This document shows, one piece after another, positions 1-6,473 of a stretch of DNA of 7,739 bases. This DNA is from an uncultured Peptostreptococcaceae bacterium. Lineage in GTDB: Bacteria > Bacillota > Clostridia > Tissierellales > Peptoniphilaceae. Position 1 is the stretch's first letter. Every line of letters starts with the position of its first letter. The notes beneath the pieces were generated by a model that saw only the letters and a list, made by a program, of their open reading frames with translations, had not been told where the DNA came from and searched no databases. The stretch is from NCBI GenBank assembly GCA_945910665.1, contig CAMDZK010000046.1:1-7739 (forward strand). Reading direction: 5' to 3'. The position numbers and the translations under genes were made by a program.

Positions 1-69
1 AGTGGCGTTCACCATAGCGTAACGGGAGTAAGTAATTTCTTCTAATTCTTTAAATGATGGAATTTTCAT
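1..69 (-). CDS. rpoZ: RNA polymerase omega subunit, N-terminal fragment (runs off left edge)
   Basis: Only the first 23 codons are in the window, read leftward from an ATG at 69-67. The visible peptide contains EEITYSRYAMVNAT, which matches the start of bacterial omega, where a conserved SRY-(L/M)V-xAA/xAT segment precedes the AKRAR helix. Omega is the small RNA polymerase subunit that helps fold and hold beta-prime. The ATG overlaps the TGA stop of the upstream gmk gene as ATGA, which suggests translational coupling. The gmk-rpoZ order is standard in many bacteria and supports the call. The remainder, including the AKRAR motif, lies outside the window, so the identification rests on a short stretch plus context. 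Confidence 0.87.
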   Translation of the reverse strand, partial: MKIPSFKELEEITYSRYAMVNAT

Positions 70-686
70 GCTTCGCTCCTTTTAATTAATGTTTCTTGAA
101 TGTTTGGATTATTGATGACACGCATCTTTTCCGCTTCGATAATCGTATTGATTTGATCGACTGCTTGGTTTACTTCTGTATTGATGACGATATAATCGTA
201 TTTATTAATATACTCAATTTCTTTGCGCGCGTTTTTCATGCGCAATGCAATGACTTCTTGGGTTTCTGTTCCCCTTGTAACAATCCGTCTTCTGAGTTCA
301 TCCATGTCCGGTGGAATGAGAAAGACAAACACGGCATCTGGATGATTCTTCTTCACTTGAAGTGCCCCTTGCACGTCGATTTCCAAAATGACCGTCTCTC
401 CTGCCTCAATTTGGTCTAAGACAAATTGTTTCGGAGTACCGTACATGTTTCCATGGACATTCGCGTATTCTAACAGTCCGCCCACTTGAATGAGCGCCTC
501 AAATTGTTCTGGTGAATAAAAATAATAGTTCACGCCATTTTCTTCTGTCGGGCGTTTTGGTCTTGTCGTTACGCTAATGGAGTATTCTAAATCTTTATAT
601 TCATTCATCAGCGCTTCGCAAACTGTGCCTTTTCCTACTCCTGATGGACCTGAGATGACCAATAAAAAACCTTTTTTATGTGCCAT
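66..686 (-). CDS. gmk: guanylate kinase
   Basis: Catalyses ATP-dependent phosphorylation of GMP (and dGMP) to GDP in the cytoplasm, an essential step of guanine nucleotide supply. The 206-residue product is the usual family length. Visible motifs: the P-loop GPSGVGKGT at residues 13-21 (K19 binds phosphate), the GMP-binding SVTTRPKRP segment around residues 38-46 (R42, R45), the LEIDVQGALQVKK segment typical of the family, and the lid-like RRRIVTRGTE stretch. I chose the ATG at 686-684: an AGGGGG ribosome binding site lies 5 nt upstream of it. A GTG two codons earlier falls on that same site, so it is an unlikely start. The gene begins about 9 nt after the yicC stop and its TGA overlaps the rpoZ ATG. 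It most likely shares the yicC promoter. Confidence 0.97.
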   Translation of the reverse strand: MAHKKGFLLVISGPSGVGKGTVCEALMNEYKDLEYSISVTTRPKRPTEENGVNYYFYSPEQFEALIQVGGLLEYANVHGNMYGTPKQFVLDQIEAGETVILEIDVQGALQVKKNHPDAVFVFLIPPDMDELRRRIVTRGTETQEVIALRMKNARKEIEYINKYDYIVINTEVNQAVDQINTIIEAEKMRVINNPNIQETLIKRSEA

Positions 687-691
687 ACGCA

Positions 692-697
692 CCCCCT
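692..697 (-). promoter_or_regulatory. gmk ribosome binding site, overlapping the yicC stop codon
   Basis: The minus strand reads AGGGGG, followed by five bases and then the ATG at 686-684. The site overlaps the yicC TAG stop (698-696) and the alternative GTG start at 692-690. This placement decides in favour of the ATG and makes coupling of gmk translation to termination of yicC translation plausible. Confidence 0.7.
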
Positions 698-1571
698 ACT
701 CAATATTCATAATTTGTTCTCGTATGCGCTCAATGTGTACTTTCATATGCATTGCACTTCTTGTTTGGTCGATGTGCTGTGCTTTGGATGCAATTGTATT
801 TGCTTCTCGGTTCATTTCTTGCAAAAGAAAATCGACGCGCTTCCCAATGGGTTTTGTATCTTCCATTAAAGTATAAAATTGCGTGATGTGACTTTTTAAT
901 CGCGTAATTTCTTCGGAAACATCAGAACGATCTAAGAAGTAGAGAATCTCTTGTTGGAATCGACTTTCAGATAAATCGTCAGTAATTTCAAAATCTTCTA
1001 ATCGTTTATACAGTCGCTTTTTATATTCTTCATTGATCGTATCAATATGGGCATCCAATCCTTCCACTTGATTTTTCAATGCATCCATTTCTTCGATACA
1101 TTGACTTTTCAAACGAAGTCCTTCTTCTTTTCTCGATGCAACAAACCGGTCTAGCGCTTCTTCTACGAACTGTAATACGCCTGCAAAGAGAGCTTCTTCA
1201 TCGATTGCATTGGGTTCTTCCACGAATAAGTCAGGCATCAAAACCCAGTTTTCTAAGTCCTTCGTTCCCTTCAAATCGTACGTGCGCTTCAAATGCTCAA
1301 ATGCTTCGTGAATCGATGCGGCTTTTCCTTCATCTAAGCGCAAACGATACAAAGAAGTTTCCATAGAACGCAGCTGAATATAGAGTTCGATTCGACCGCG
1401 ACTAATTTTTTTCATACACAAATTTCTTATTTTCGTTTCAATGGGAAAAAGAACCTTTGGCATGCGAATTTGCCAGTCCAACGATTTGTTGTTCACCGAT
1501 CGGATGACGACAGATGCTGCCAATCCACAAATTTCACCTTCTTCTTGCCCAAATCCAGTCATACTATGCAA
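696..1571 (-). CDS. yicC: YicC/YloC-family endoribonuclease
   Basis: The 291-residue product begins MHSMTGFGQEE and ends REQIMNIE, the two hallmarks of the YicC/YloC family. The N-terminal YicC domain (about residues 1-155) has the conserved SVNNKSLDWQIRMP and ISRGRIELYI segments. The C-terminal DUF1732 domain (about residues 205-291) has RVDFLLQEMNREANTI followed by ASKAQ. Family members (E. coli YicC, B. subtilis YloC) are reported as endoribonucleases in RNA turnover; that role here is by homology. The start is a TTG at 1571-1569, preferred over the in-frame ATG at 1562 because a GGAGGGG site lies six bases upstream of the TTG but 15 from the ATG. It is the first gene of a leftward operon with gmk and rpoZ, divergent from rqcH. 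Confidence 0.93.
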   Translation of the reverse strand: MHSMTGFGQEEGEICGLAASVVIRSVNNKSLDWQIRMPKVLFPIETKIRNLCMKKISRGRIELYIQLRSMETSLYRLRLDEGKAASIHEAFEHLKRTYDLKGTKDLENWVLMPDLFVEEPNAIDEEALFAGVLQFVEEALDRFVASRKEEGLRLKSQCIEEMDALKNQVEGLDAHIDTINEEYKKRLYKRLEDFEITDDLSESRFQQEILYFLDRSDVSEEITRLKSHITQFYTLMEDTKPIGKRVDFLLQEMNREANTIASKAQHIDQTRSAMHMKVHIERIREQIMNIE

Positions 1572-1577
1572 TTGTAT

Positions 1578-1584
1578 CCCCTCC
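1578..1584 (-). promoter_or_regulatory. yicC ribosome binding site supporting a TTG start
   Basis: The minus strand reads GGAGGGG followed by ATACAA and TTG. The spacing fits TTG at 1571-1569 and is too long for the in-frame ATG at 1562-1560, so the protein probably begins with three extra residues before MTGFG. Confidence 0.7.
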
Positions 1585-1593
1585 AGTCATTCT

Positions 1594-1645
1594 ATTATAC
1601 TAAAGATGAAGGAAAGTATACGGTTTTATGACCTCTTAGTCACAA
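1594..1645 (-). promoter_or_regulatory. candidate promoter(s) for the yicC-gmk-rpoZ operon
   Basis: Two sigma-A-like -10 elements face left. One is a consensus TATAAT at 1599-1594, but it lacks a recognisable -35 and would give a leader of only about 16 nt, starting almost on the ribosome binding site. The other is TATACT at 1620-1615, with TTGTGA at 1645-1640 as a possible -35, but a long 19-bp spacer. Either or both could be used. The location between two divergent genes makes a promoter certain in principle; the exact element is inferred. Confidence 0.5.
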
Positions 1646-1672
1646 TTGTCCATTCCTTGCCTGTGGTATACT
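1646..1672 (+). promoter_or_regulatory. candidate extended -10 promoter for rqcH
   Basis: TATACT at 1667-1672 is preceded by TGG, giving an extended -10 (TGnTATACT). A partial -35, TTGTCC, lies at 1646-1651 with a short 15-bp spacer; the extended -10 could compensate. Transcription would begin near 1679, giving a leader of about 20 nt before the ATG at 1698. No riboswitch or leader structure fits in that space. Confidence 0.6.
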
Positions 1673-1697
1673 AGAAATAGAAAGAAGTGTGATAAAT

Positions 1698-3422
1698 ATG
1701 AGCTATGATGGCATTGTAACCCACGCAATGGTTCGAGAATGGAACCAGGCATTTGTCGGTGGAAGAATACAAAAAATCCACCAGCCCACACAAGCGTTAT
1801 TGCGTCTTGATATATTTAATGAACGAAAAACTGAAACCTTGATTCTCTCAACTGCAGGAAACAGTCCCTACGGCATGATCAGCAATACAAAACCTGAAAA
1901 CCCGCAAACACCGCCACAGTTTTGTATGATACTCCGTAAGCATTTACAAAACGGCAAAATCACCACCATTAAACAGCAGGGATTAGACCGGATTTTTCAG
2001 TTTAATATCCAAAGTTATAATGAATTGGGCGAAGCGGTCGAATTCTCTCTGATTGTGGAATTGACCGGCAAATATTCAAATATTGTGTTAGTCGATGAAA
2101 CTGGAAAAATTGTGGGAGCACAAAAGAGGATGAGCAAAGATTTTTTTGCCAGTCGACTCATCTATCCTGGACTTCCCTACGAGCCCATGGTTACCGAGAA
2201 AAAGAATCTCCTCGATTGTACCATTGCTATTGATGAGACAGAAGTCGGGACAAAACTGCAAAAATGGCTCCTCGCGGAATACGAAGGCTTTGGACCTCTC
2301 TTTTGCCGAGAAATATGCTTGATCGCAGGAATCGACGCAAATAAACCGCGCTCTTCTTTAACCGAAGAGGAACGACAACAATTAGAGAAAACGCTAAAAG
2401 ACTTCCAAGTAAAATTACAACAAGGGGAATTCACCCCGACCATTGCCATTGAAAATGGAAAGGACAAAGCCTTCCACGCCTACACATTAAATCACCTAGG
2501 GCTTCCAACGGAATCGATGCCCACGATGAATGAAACCGTTGCTCGCTTTGTGGGAAATCAAGAACAGGAAGGCCCAGCAAGGGCTTTAGAATCTCAACTC
2601 TTGCAAGTATTAAAAACACGCATCGACCGGGCAGAATCAAAGCGGGGAAAAATGATGGAAGAATACCACGATAGTTTAGATCGGGAACACAATCGACTGT
2701 ACGGTGATTTGCTTTCGGCGCACGGTCACGCTATTCATCGGGGGCAAAAAGAAGCAGTCGTTCAAAACTATTTTGAAGAAGATGCACCGGACATTACCAT
2801 TCCTTTAGATGAAAAAAAAGATGCTCGACAAAACGCTGCCCATTACTATAAGGTGTACCAAAAGAAAAAGAATCGAGAATCGATTTTAGAAGAGCGAATT
2901 CCGGAAACAGATCGGGAAATTGCCTTTTTAAAACAAGCGCTTCACGATACAAAGATGGCGAAAACACCAGCGGAATTCAGGGAAGTCCAAAGTTTATTGG
3001 TGCAAGAGGGGTATTTAAAACAACAGGGGAAGAAAAAGAAAGAGTCGCTCTCGAAACCCATGCGATTTACCTCTTCCGATGGTTTTCTCATCTTTGTGGG
3101 GAAAAACCACGCGCAAAACGATGAATTGACCATGCGCTTCGCCAATCGCGATGATTTATTTTTCCACGCGAAAGATGTACCGGGCTCTCATGTAATCCTT
3201 CGAACCGATGGACGTGAAGTTCCAGAACAAACCATTCAAGAGACGGCCATCCTCGCCGCACTCTACAGTTCAGAAGGTGAAGAAGAATACGTATTGGTGG
3301 ATTACACCGAAAAGAAAAACGTAAAGAAAGCGAAAAAAGCAGCACCTGGCATGGTGTATTACGAGGATTACAAAACCATTCAGGTCAACTTAAAAGATGC
3401 ACAACCCTTAAAAGGAGAATAA
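1698..3422 (+). CDS. rqcH: RqcH/NFACT-family ribosome quality control factor (formerly fibronectin-binding protein YloA/FbpA)
   Basis: RqcH, the bacterial Rqc2/NEMF homologue, binds stalled 50S-peptidyl-tRNA complexes and recruits tRNA-Ala to add C-terminal alanine tails that mark nascent chains for proteolysis. The 574-residue product has the full NFACT layout. NFACT-N covers about residues 1-175, with MSYDGIV at the start, GGRIQKIHQP at 21-30 and GLDRI at 95-99. A helix-hairpin-helix segment (about 182-225) contains YEGFGPLFCREI. A charged coiled-coil middle spans about 290-440. A C-terminal NFACT-R/DUF814 domain (about 455-570) contains the DDLFFHAKDVPGSHVILR signature. The D97-R98 pair matches the pair I recall as needed for alanine tailing in B. 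subtilis RqcH. I chose ATG 1698 because homologues begin MSFDG/MSYDG; a GTG three codons earlier is possible. The ribosome binding site is weak. Older 'fibronectin-binding' labels are probably misleading. Confidence 0.95.
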   Translation: MSYDGIVTHAMVREWNQAFVGGRIQKIHQPTQALLRLDIFNERKTETLILSTAGNSPYGMISNTKPENPQTPPQFCMILRKHLQNGKITTIKQQGLDRIFQFNIQSYNELGEAVEFSLIVELTGKYSNIVLVDETGKIVGAQKRMSKDFFASRLIYPGLPYEPMVTEKKNLLDCTIAIDETEVGTKLQKWLLAEYEGFGPLFCREICLIAGIDANKPRSSLTEEERQQLEKTLKDFQVKLQQGEFTPTIAIENGKDKAFHAYTLNHLGLPTESMPTMNETVARFVGNQEQEGPARALESQLLQVLKTRIDRAESKRGKMMEEYHDSLDREHNRLYGDLLSAHGHAIHRGQKEAVVQNYFEEDAPDITIPLDEKKDARQNAAHYYKVYQKKKNRESILEERIPETDREIAFLKQALHDTKMAKTPAEFREVQSLLVQEGYLKQQGKKKKESLSKPMRFTSSDGFLIFVGKNHAQNDELTMRFANRDDLFFHAKDVPGSHVILRTDGREVPEQTIQETAILAALYSSEGEEEYVLVDYTEKKNVKKAKKAAPGMVYYEDYKTIQVNLKDAQPLKGE

Positions 3423-3423
3423 A

Positions 3424-4398
3424 ATGCAAAAGAAAATGATTCTCGCCCACCTTCCCACTCCGATCGAAGAAATTGAAAGTCCAAGGGAAGATGTCAGACT
3501 TTTTTTAAAGCGTGACGATTTTACAGGCTCAGAATTTTCTGGAAATAAGATTCGAAAACTCGAATTTTCTCTTTTTCACGCCATAGAAAATGGACATGAT
3601 ACGATCATTACAACAGGCGCCATTGGATCCAATCACTGCCGCGCCACTGCAGCTGCCTGTGCAAAACTTGGGCTCAAGTGTATCATCTACCTACACCCAA
3701 AGGCTCCGCAAATGCTCAGTGGAAATGCCCTACTCGACTCGCTCTTTGGAGCAGAGGTCATCTTTATGGATGATCTCGAGTATGAAAAACACTTCCCACA
3801 AATACTCCGAGATAAAATGAATGAACTAGAGCTTGAAGGTCACTCCGCCTACTACATTCCCCTTGGAGCTAGTGATGCCATTGGAACCATGGGATACTAT
3901 ACGGCCTACGATGAAATTGTAGACTTTGAAGAAAAAAATAACTTTTCTTTTGACGCGATCGTTTGTACCGTCGGTTCTGGCGGCACCTATGCGGGGCTCC
4001 TGTTCCGCTCCCTTGTTCGAGAAGACAAAAACAAAGTCATCGGCATCCCAATTGCCCATGATGTAGAGCACTTCCAAAATCGAATCATGGAAATTGCCGA
4101 AGACTTTACACGACAAATTGATGGAGCACTGGACTTACATCCACAAGACATTCTCTTAATTGCCGACAAAGCAGGAGATGGATATGGAAAGAACCGTCCA
4201 GAAGATATTGCCTTTATCCGCGAATTTGCCCAGCGGGAGGGAATTCTTTTAGACCCCGTCTATACGGGGAAAGCGATGAAAGGCCTCTTTGAAGCATTGC
4301 AGGAGGGTCACCCGTATTTTGAAGGAGTAAAAAATGTCTTATTCATTCACACGGGCGGTCAATACGGTTTACTGGGAACCCCAGAAAAATTCCAATAA
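3424..4398 (+). CDS. PLP-dependent D-cysteine desulfhydrase / ACC deaminase family enzyme
   Basis: A fold-type II PLP enzyme of 324 residues, the normal length for this family, whose members convert D-cysteine to pyruvate, H2S and ammonia or deaminate 1-aminocyclopropane-1-carboxylate. Visible features: RDDFTGSEFSGNKIRKLEF at 30-48 with the PLP lysine K42; the substrate loop TGAIGSNHCRATAAA (64-78); the phosphate-binding VGSGGTYAG (183-191); a conserved tyrosine at 254 in GDGYG; LLDPVYTGKAM (275-285) with Y280; and FIHTGG (307-312). The SGNK and SNHCRATA forms resemble plant-type D-cysteine desulfhydrases. The usual Gln before SNH is Gly68 and the usual PVGGSN is PLGASD (146-151), so the substrate is uncertain. 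It starts one base after the rqcH stop; its ribosome binding site (AAGGAG, 3412-3417) lies inside the rqcH end, so the two are probably co-transcribed. The stop lies within the downstream terminator stem. Confidence 0.85.
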   Translation: MQKKMILAHLPTPIEEIESPREDVRLFLKRDDFTGSEFSGNKIRKLEFSLFHAIENGHDTIITTGAIGSNHCRATAAACAKLGLKCIIYLHPKAPQMLSGNALLDSLFGAEVIFMDDLEYEKHFPQILRDKMNELELEGHSAYYIPLGASDAIGTMGYYTAYDEIVDFEEKNNFSFDAIVCTVGSGGTYAGLLFRSLVREDKNKVIGIPIAHDVEHFQNRIMEIAEDFTRQIDGALDLHPQDILLIADKAGDGYGKNRPEDIAFIREFAQREGILLDPVYTGKAMKGLFEALQEGHPYFEGVKNVLFIHTGGQYGLLGTPEKFQ

Positions 4399-4440
4399 AA
4401 AGTGAACTTCTCATGAATGGGAAGTTCACTTTTTATTGGA
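4391..4440. terminator. bidirectional rho-independent terminator shared by two convergent genes
   Basis: An exact 20-bp inverted repeat: the arm at 4391-4410 (ending AAAAAGTGAACTTC) is the reverse complement of 4421-4440. The ten bases between can add about three more pairs, leaving a TGAA tetraloop. Read either way, the GTGAACTTC stem is followed by TTTTTATT, so each strand has its own U-tract. The stop codons of the PLP-enzyme gene (4396-4398) and of the RluD-family gene (4435-4433) both lie inside the stem. Only 34 bases separate the two stops. Confidence 0.93.
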
Positions 4441-5353
4441 GGGCACTCGTGTTTCTGAGATTTTCTAAAAATCCTAAAAAGGGTTCATGGGGCAATGCGT
4501 TAAAATGCATGTCCTCCCCTGTAATCGGGTGCGTAAAAATGAGTTCATAGGCGTGCAGGAGCTGATAAGGTAAATTGTACTTTTCATGTTTCACACCATA
4601 GAGAGGATCTCCCACGATAGGATGTCCAATGGCTTGCATATGAACGCGAATTTGGTGGGTGCGGCCTGTTTGTAATTGACAATGCACAAGAGTCAGTTTA
4701 TCAAAACGCTCGACGACATCAAAATGGGTCACTGCATCCCGAGGCGCTCTTCCATTGATCGCCATCTTTCCTGTATTATTGGGACTTCTGCCAATCGGTA
4801 AATCCACCGTTCCATCTTCTTCGTGAAAACGGCCATGGACAAGAGCCATATAATGGCGATGCACATCACGTTTTTGCAAGTCATCACTAAGTTTGCGATG
4901 GGCTTCATCGGTTTTACAGACCATCATTAACCCAGATGTATCTTTGTCTAAGCGATGAACAATTCCCGGTCGCATGGGTCCACTGACAGTCGACAATTCA
5001 TCTTTCCAACGGTGCAAAAGCGCATTCACTAAAGTTCCATGATAGACACCCGGAGCCGGGTGGACAATCATCCCCGCTTCTTTGTCAATCACTGCGATAT
5101 GGTCATCTTCGTATACAACGCGAGGGGGAATATCTTCAGCTTCATACTGGGTCGGCTCAGGCTCTGGTTCTTCCCAAGTAATTTCATCTCCTGCTTGCAC
5201 TTTGTAATTGGCCTTCACTGCTTTCCCATTCACCCAAACATTTTCTTCTTTGAGCCAAAGAGAAATTTGCGTGCGTGAAACATCGAGTTGGTCCGCCATG
5301 TATTTATCGATTCGTTCGCCAGAAATTTGAACGTGTATGGGTCCTTTTACCAT
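4433..5353 (-). CDS. rluD: RluD/YlyB-family large-subunit-type pseudouridine synthase
   Basis: Isomerises uridine to pseudouridine in RNA, most likely 23S rRNA helix 69 as in RluD, though the target site is inferred. The 306-residue product has an N-terminal S4 RNA-binding domain (about residues 12-60, ERIDKYMADQL followed by VSRTQISLWLKEENVWVNG) and a catalytic RluA/RsuA-type domain. Motif II is HRLDKDTSGLM at 133-143 with the nucleophile D136. The family's LQTGRTHQIRVHMQAIGHPIVGDPLYG segment follows. The ATG at 5353 has a GGAGGAG site five bases upstream. The ung stop overlaps it (ATGGTAA), implying coupling. It is the last gene of the right-hand operon and its final codons form part of the terminator stem. 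In B. subtilis the homologue ylyB lies next to lspA; here ung lies between. Confidence 0.95.
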   Translation of the reverse strand: MVKGPIHVQISGERIDKYMADQLDVSRTQISLWLKEENVWVNGKAVKANYKVQAGDEITWEEPEPEPTQYEAEDIPPRVVYEDDHIAVIDKEAGMIVHPAPGVYHGTLVNALLHRWKDELSTVSGPMRPGIVHRLDKDTSGLMMVCKTDEAHRKLSDDLQKRDVHRHYMALVHGRFHEEDGTVDLPIGRSPNNTGKMAINGRAPRDAVTHFDVVERFDKLTLVHCQLQTGRTHQIRVHMQAIGHPIVGDPLYGVKHEKYNLPYQLLHAYELIFTHPITGEDMHFNALPHEPFLGFLENLRNTSALQ

Positions 5354-6006
5354 TGAATCTCCTCCATTCCGTGGGATTGCAAGAATTCATTTGCCTTAGA
5401 AAAATGGCGGCAACCAAAAAATCCTCTATGTGCAGACAATGGCGAAGGATGCACGGATTCCAAGACGAGATTTTTTTTGGTATCAATCAATTCTTTCTTG
5501 CGTCTGGCAGGGCTTCCCCAGAGCATAAACACAATGGGCGTTTCCCTTTCATTGAGTTTCTTTAATACTTCATCTGTGAAGATCTGCCAACCCAAATGCT
5601 GATGACTCATCGGTTCACTCTTTCGCACGGTAAGAATCGTGTTTAATAACAGCACGCCTTGTTTTGCCCACCGAATAAGATTTCCAGAAGGAGGCTGACA
5701 TCTTCCCGTATCTGTCTCAATTTCTTTATAGATATTTCGAAGGGAAGGTGGGATTTGGACACCTTCTTGCACAGAAAAACTAAAGCCGTGGGCTTGCCCC
5801 GGTCCATGGTAGGGGTCTTGCCCCAAAATCACCACGCGTACACGGTCATAGTCCACGGCTTTTAATGCATTCATTACTTCCTCTGGTTTTGGATACACGG
5901 TCTGTGTATTATACTCTTGTATAACCGCTTGGCGTAATCGTTTGTAATAGGGTTTTTCCCATTCCTCTTGTAAAAGTTCATCCCATTGGTTTCCAAAGCG
6001 TTTCAT
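5347..6006 (-). CDS. ung: uracil-DNA glycosylase, family 1
   Basis: Removes uracil from DNA after cytosine deamination or dUTP incorporation, starting base excision repair. The 219-residue product is typical in length. Motifs seen: GQDPYHGPGQAHGFSFSV at 62-79, containing the water-activating D64; the LLLNTILTVR segment (119-128) with the uracil-contacting Asn; and HPSPLSAHRGFFGCRHF at 186-202, with the catalytic H186 and the DNA-intercalating leucine loop. The ATG at 6006-6004 overlaps the lspA stop as TAATG, and AAGGAG at 6020-6015 is spaced eight bases from it. Its own stop overlaps the rluD start. The protein is complete with no missing key residues. Confidence 0.97.
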   Translation of the reverse strand: MKRFGNQWDELLQEEWEKPYYKRLRQAVIQEYNTQTVYPKPEEVMNALKAVDYDRVRVVILGQDPYHGPGQAHGFSFSVQEGVQIPPSLRNIYKEIETDTGRCQPPSGNLIRWAKQGVLLLNTILTVRKSEPMSHQHLGWQIFTDEVLKKLNERETPIVFMLWGSPARRKKELIDTKKNLVLESVHPSPLSAHRGFFGCRHFSKANEFLQSHGMEEIQW

Positions 6007-6464
6007 TAGGAGAACTCCTTACTTACTAAGAGCATAATCATTAATAGACTTGCCCCTATGACAACACACATATCCGCTACGTTAAACACGGGAAAATTCA
6101 ATGCACCGCCAAATTTCACCGCAATAAAATCCACAACATAGCCAAAACGAATTCGGTCAATTAAATTTCCCAGTGCTCCCGTAATAATGAGTACAAAAGA
6201 AACTTTCGACCAAAAACTATGATGATTGTAAGTTTTAATAAAATAACCCGTTAAAAATAATATGACAGCCACGGTGATGAAAATAAAAAAAGTCCGTTTG
6301 TCTTGCAAAATTCCGAAGGCTGCTCCGCGGTTTTCCACATAAATAAAAGAGAGCCAATTGTCGATCATGTGAATGGGGCTTTGTCCCATCAAACGCTCAA
6401 TGGCCCACAATTTGGTTCCTTGATCAATGGCTAATAGTGCCAAAAATAATACAATATAAAACAT
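6006..6464 (-). CDS. lspA: lipoprotein signal peptidase (signal peptidase II)
   Basis: A membrane aspartyl protease that cleaves the signal peptide of prolipoproteins after lipid modification by Lgt. The 152-residue product has four predicted membrane segments (about residues 2-12, 58-76, 86-100 and 132-148). Catalytic aspartates are D112 in GYVVDFI and D131 in FNVADM, with the family's 19-residue spacing. Also present are the conserved DQGTK (14-18), ENRGAAFGIL (44-53) and GNLIDRIRFG (99-108). The ATG at 6464 follows AAAGGA at suitable spacing, and only nine bases separate it from the ylmH stop. Its TAA overlaps the ung ATG by one base. Confidence 0.97.
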   Translation of the reverse strand: MFYIVLFLALLAIDQGTKLWAIERLMGQSPIHMIDNWLSFIYVENRGAAFGILQDKRTFFIFITVAVILFLTGYFIKTYNHHSFWSKVSFVLIITGALGNLIDRIRFGYVVDFIAVKFGGALNFPVFNVADMCVVIGASLLMIMLLVSKEFS

Positions 6465-6473
6465 ATTCGTCCT

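Noticed and set aside
690..692. GTG as the gmk start, two codons before the ATG
   Set aside because: It lies on the AGGGGG ribosome binding site itself; the ATG at 686-684 has proper spacing and gives the usual family N-terminus.
96..1366. Several open frames of 60-107 codons on the plus strand opposite gmk and yicC
   Set aside because: They are antisense to well-supported conserved genes, lack family motifs and ribosome binding sites, and have low-complexity Phe/Ile/Cys-rich compositions typical of shadow frames.
1642..1649. ACAATTGT palindrome as a repressor operator
   Set aside because: Only eight bases with no extension of symmetry; its position is equally explained by two abutting -35 elements. 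No known operator is recognised.
1689..1691. GTG as the rqcH start, three codons before the ATG
   Set aside because: RqcH homologues begin at M-S-(F/Y)-D-G, which is the ATG at 1698, and no ribosome binding site favours the GTG.
2812..2819. Run of eight A residues in rqcH as a programmed frameshift or sequencing error
   Set aside because: The protein aligns with RqcH features on both sides in the same frame and no downstream pseudoknot or alternative frame of interest was seen.
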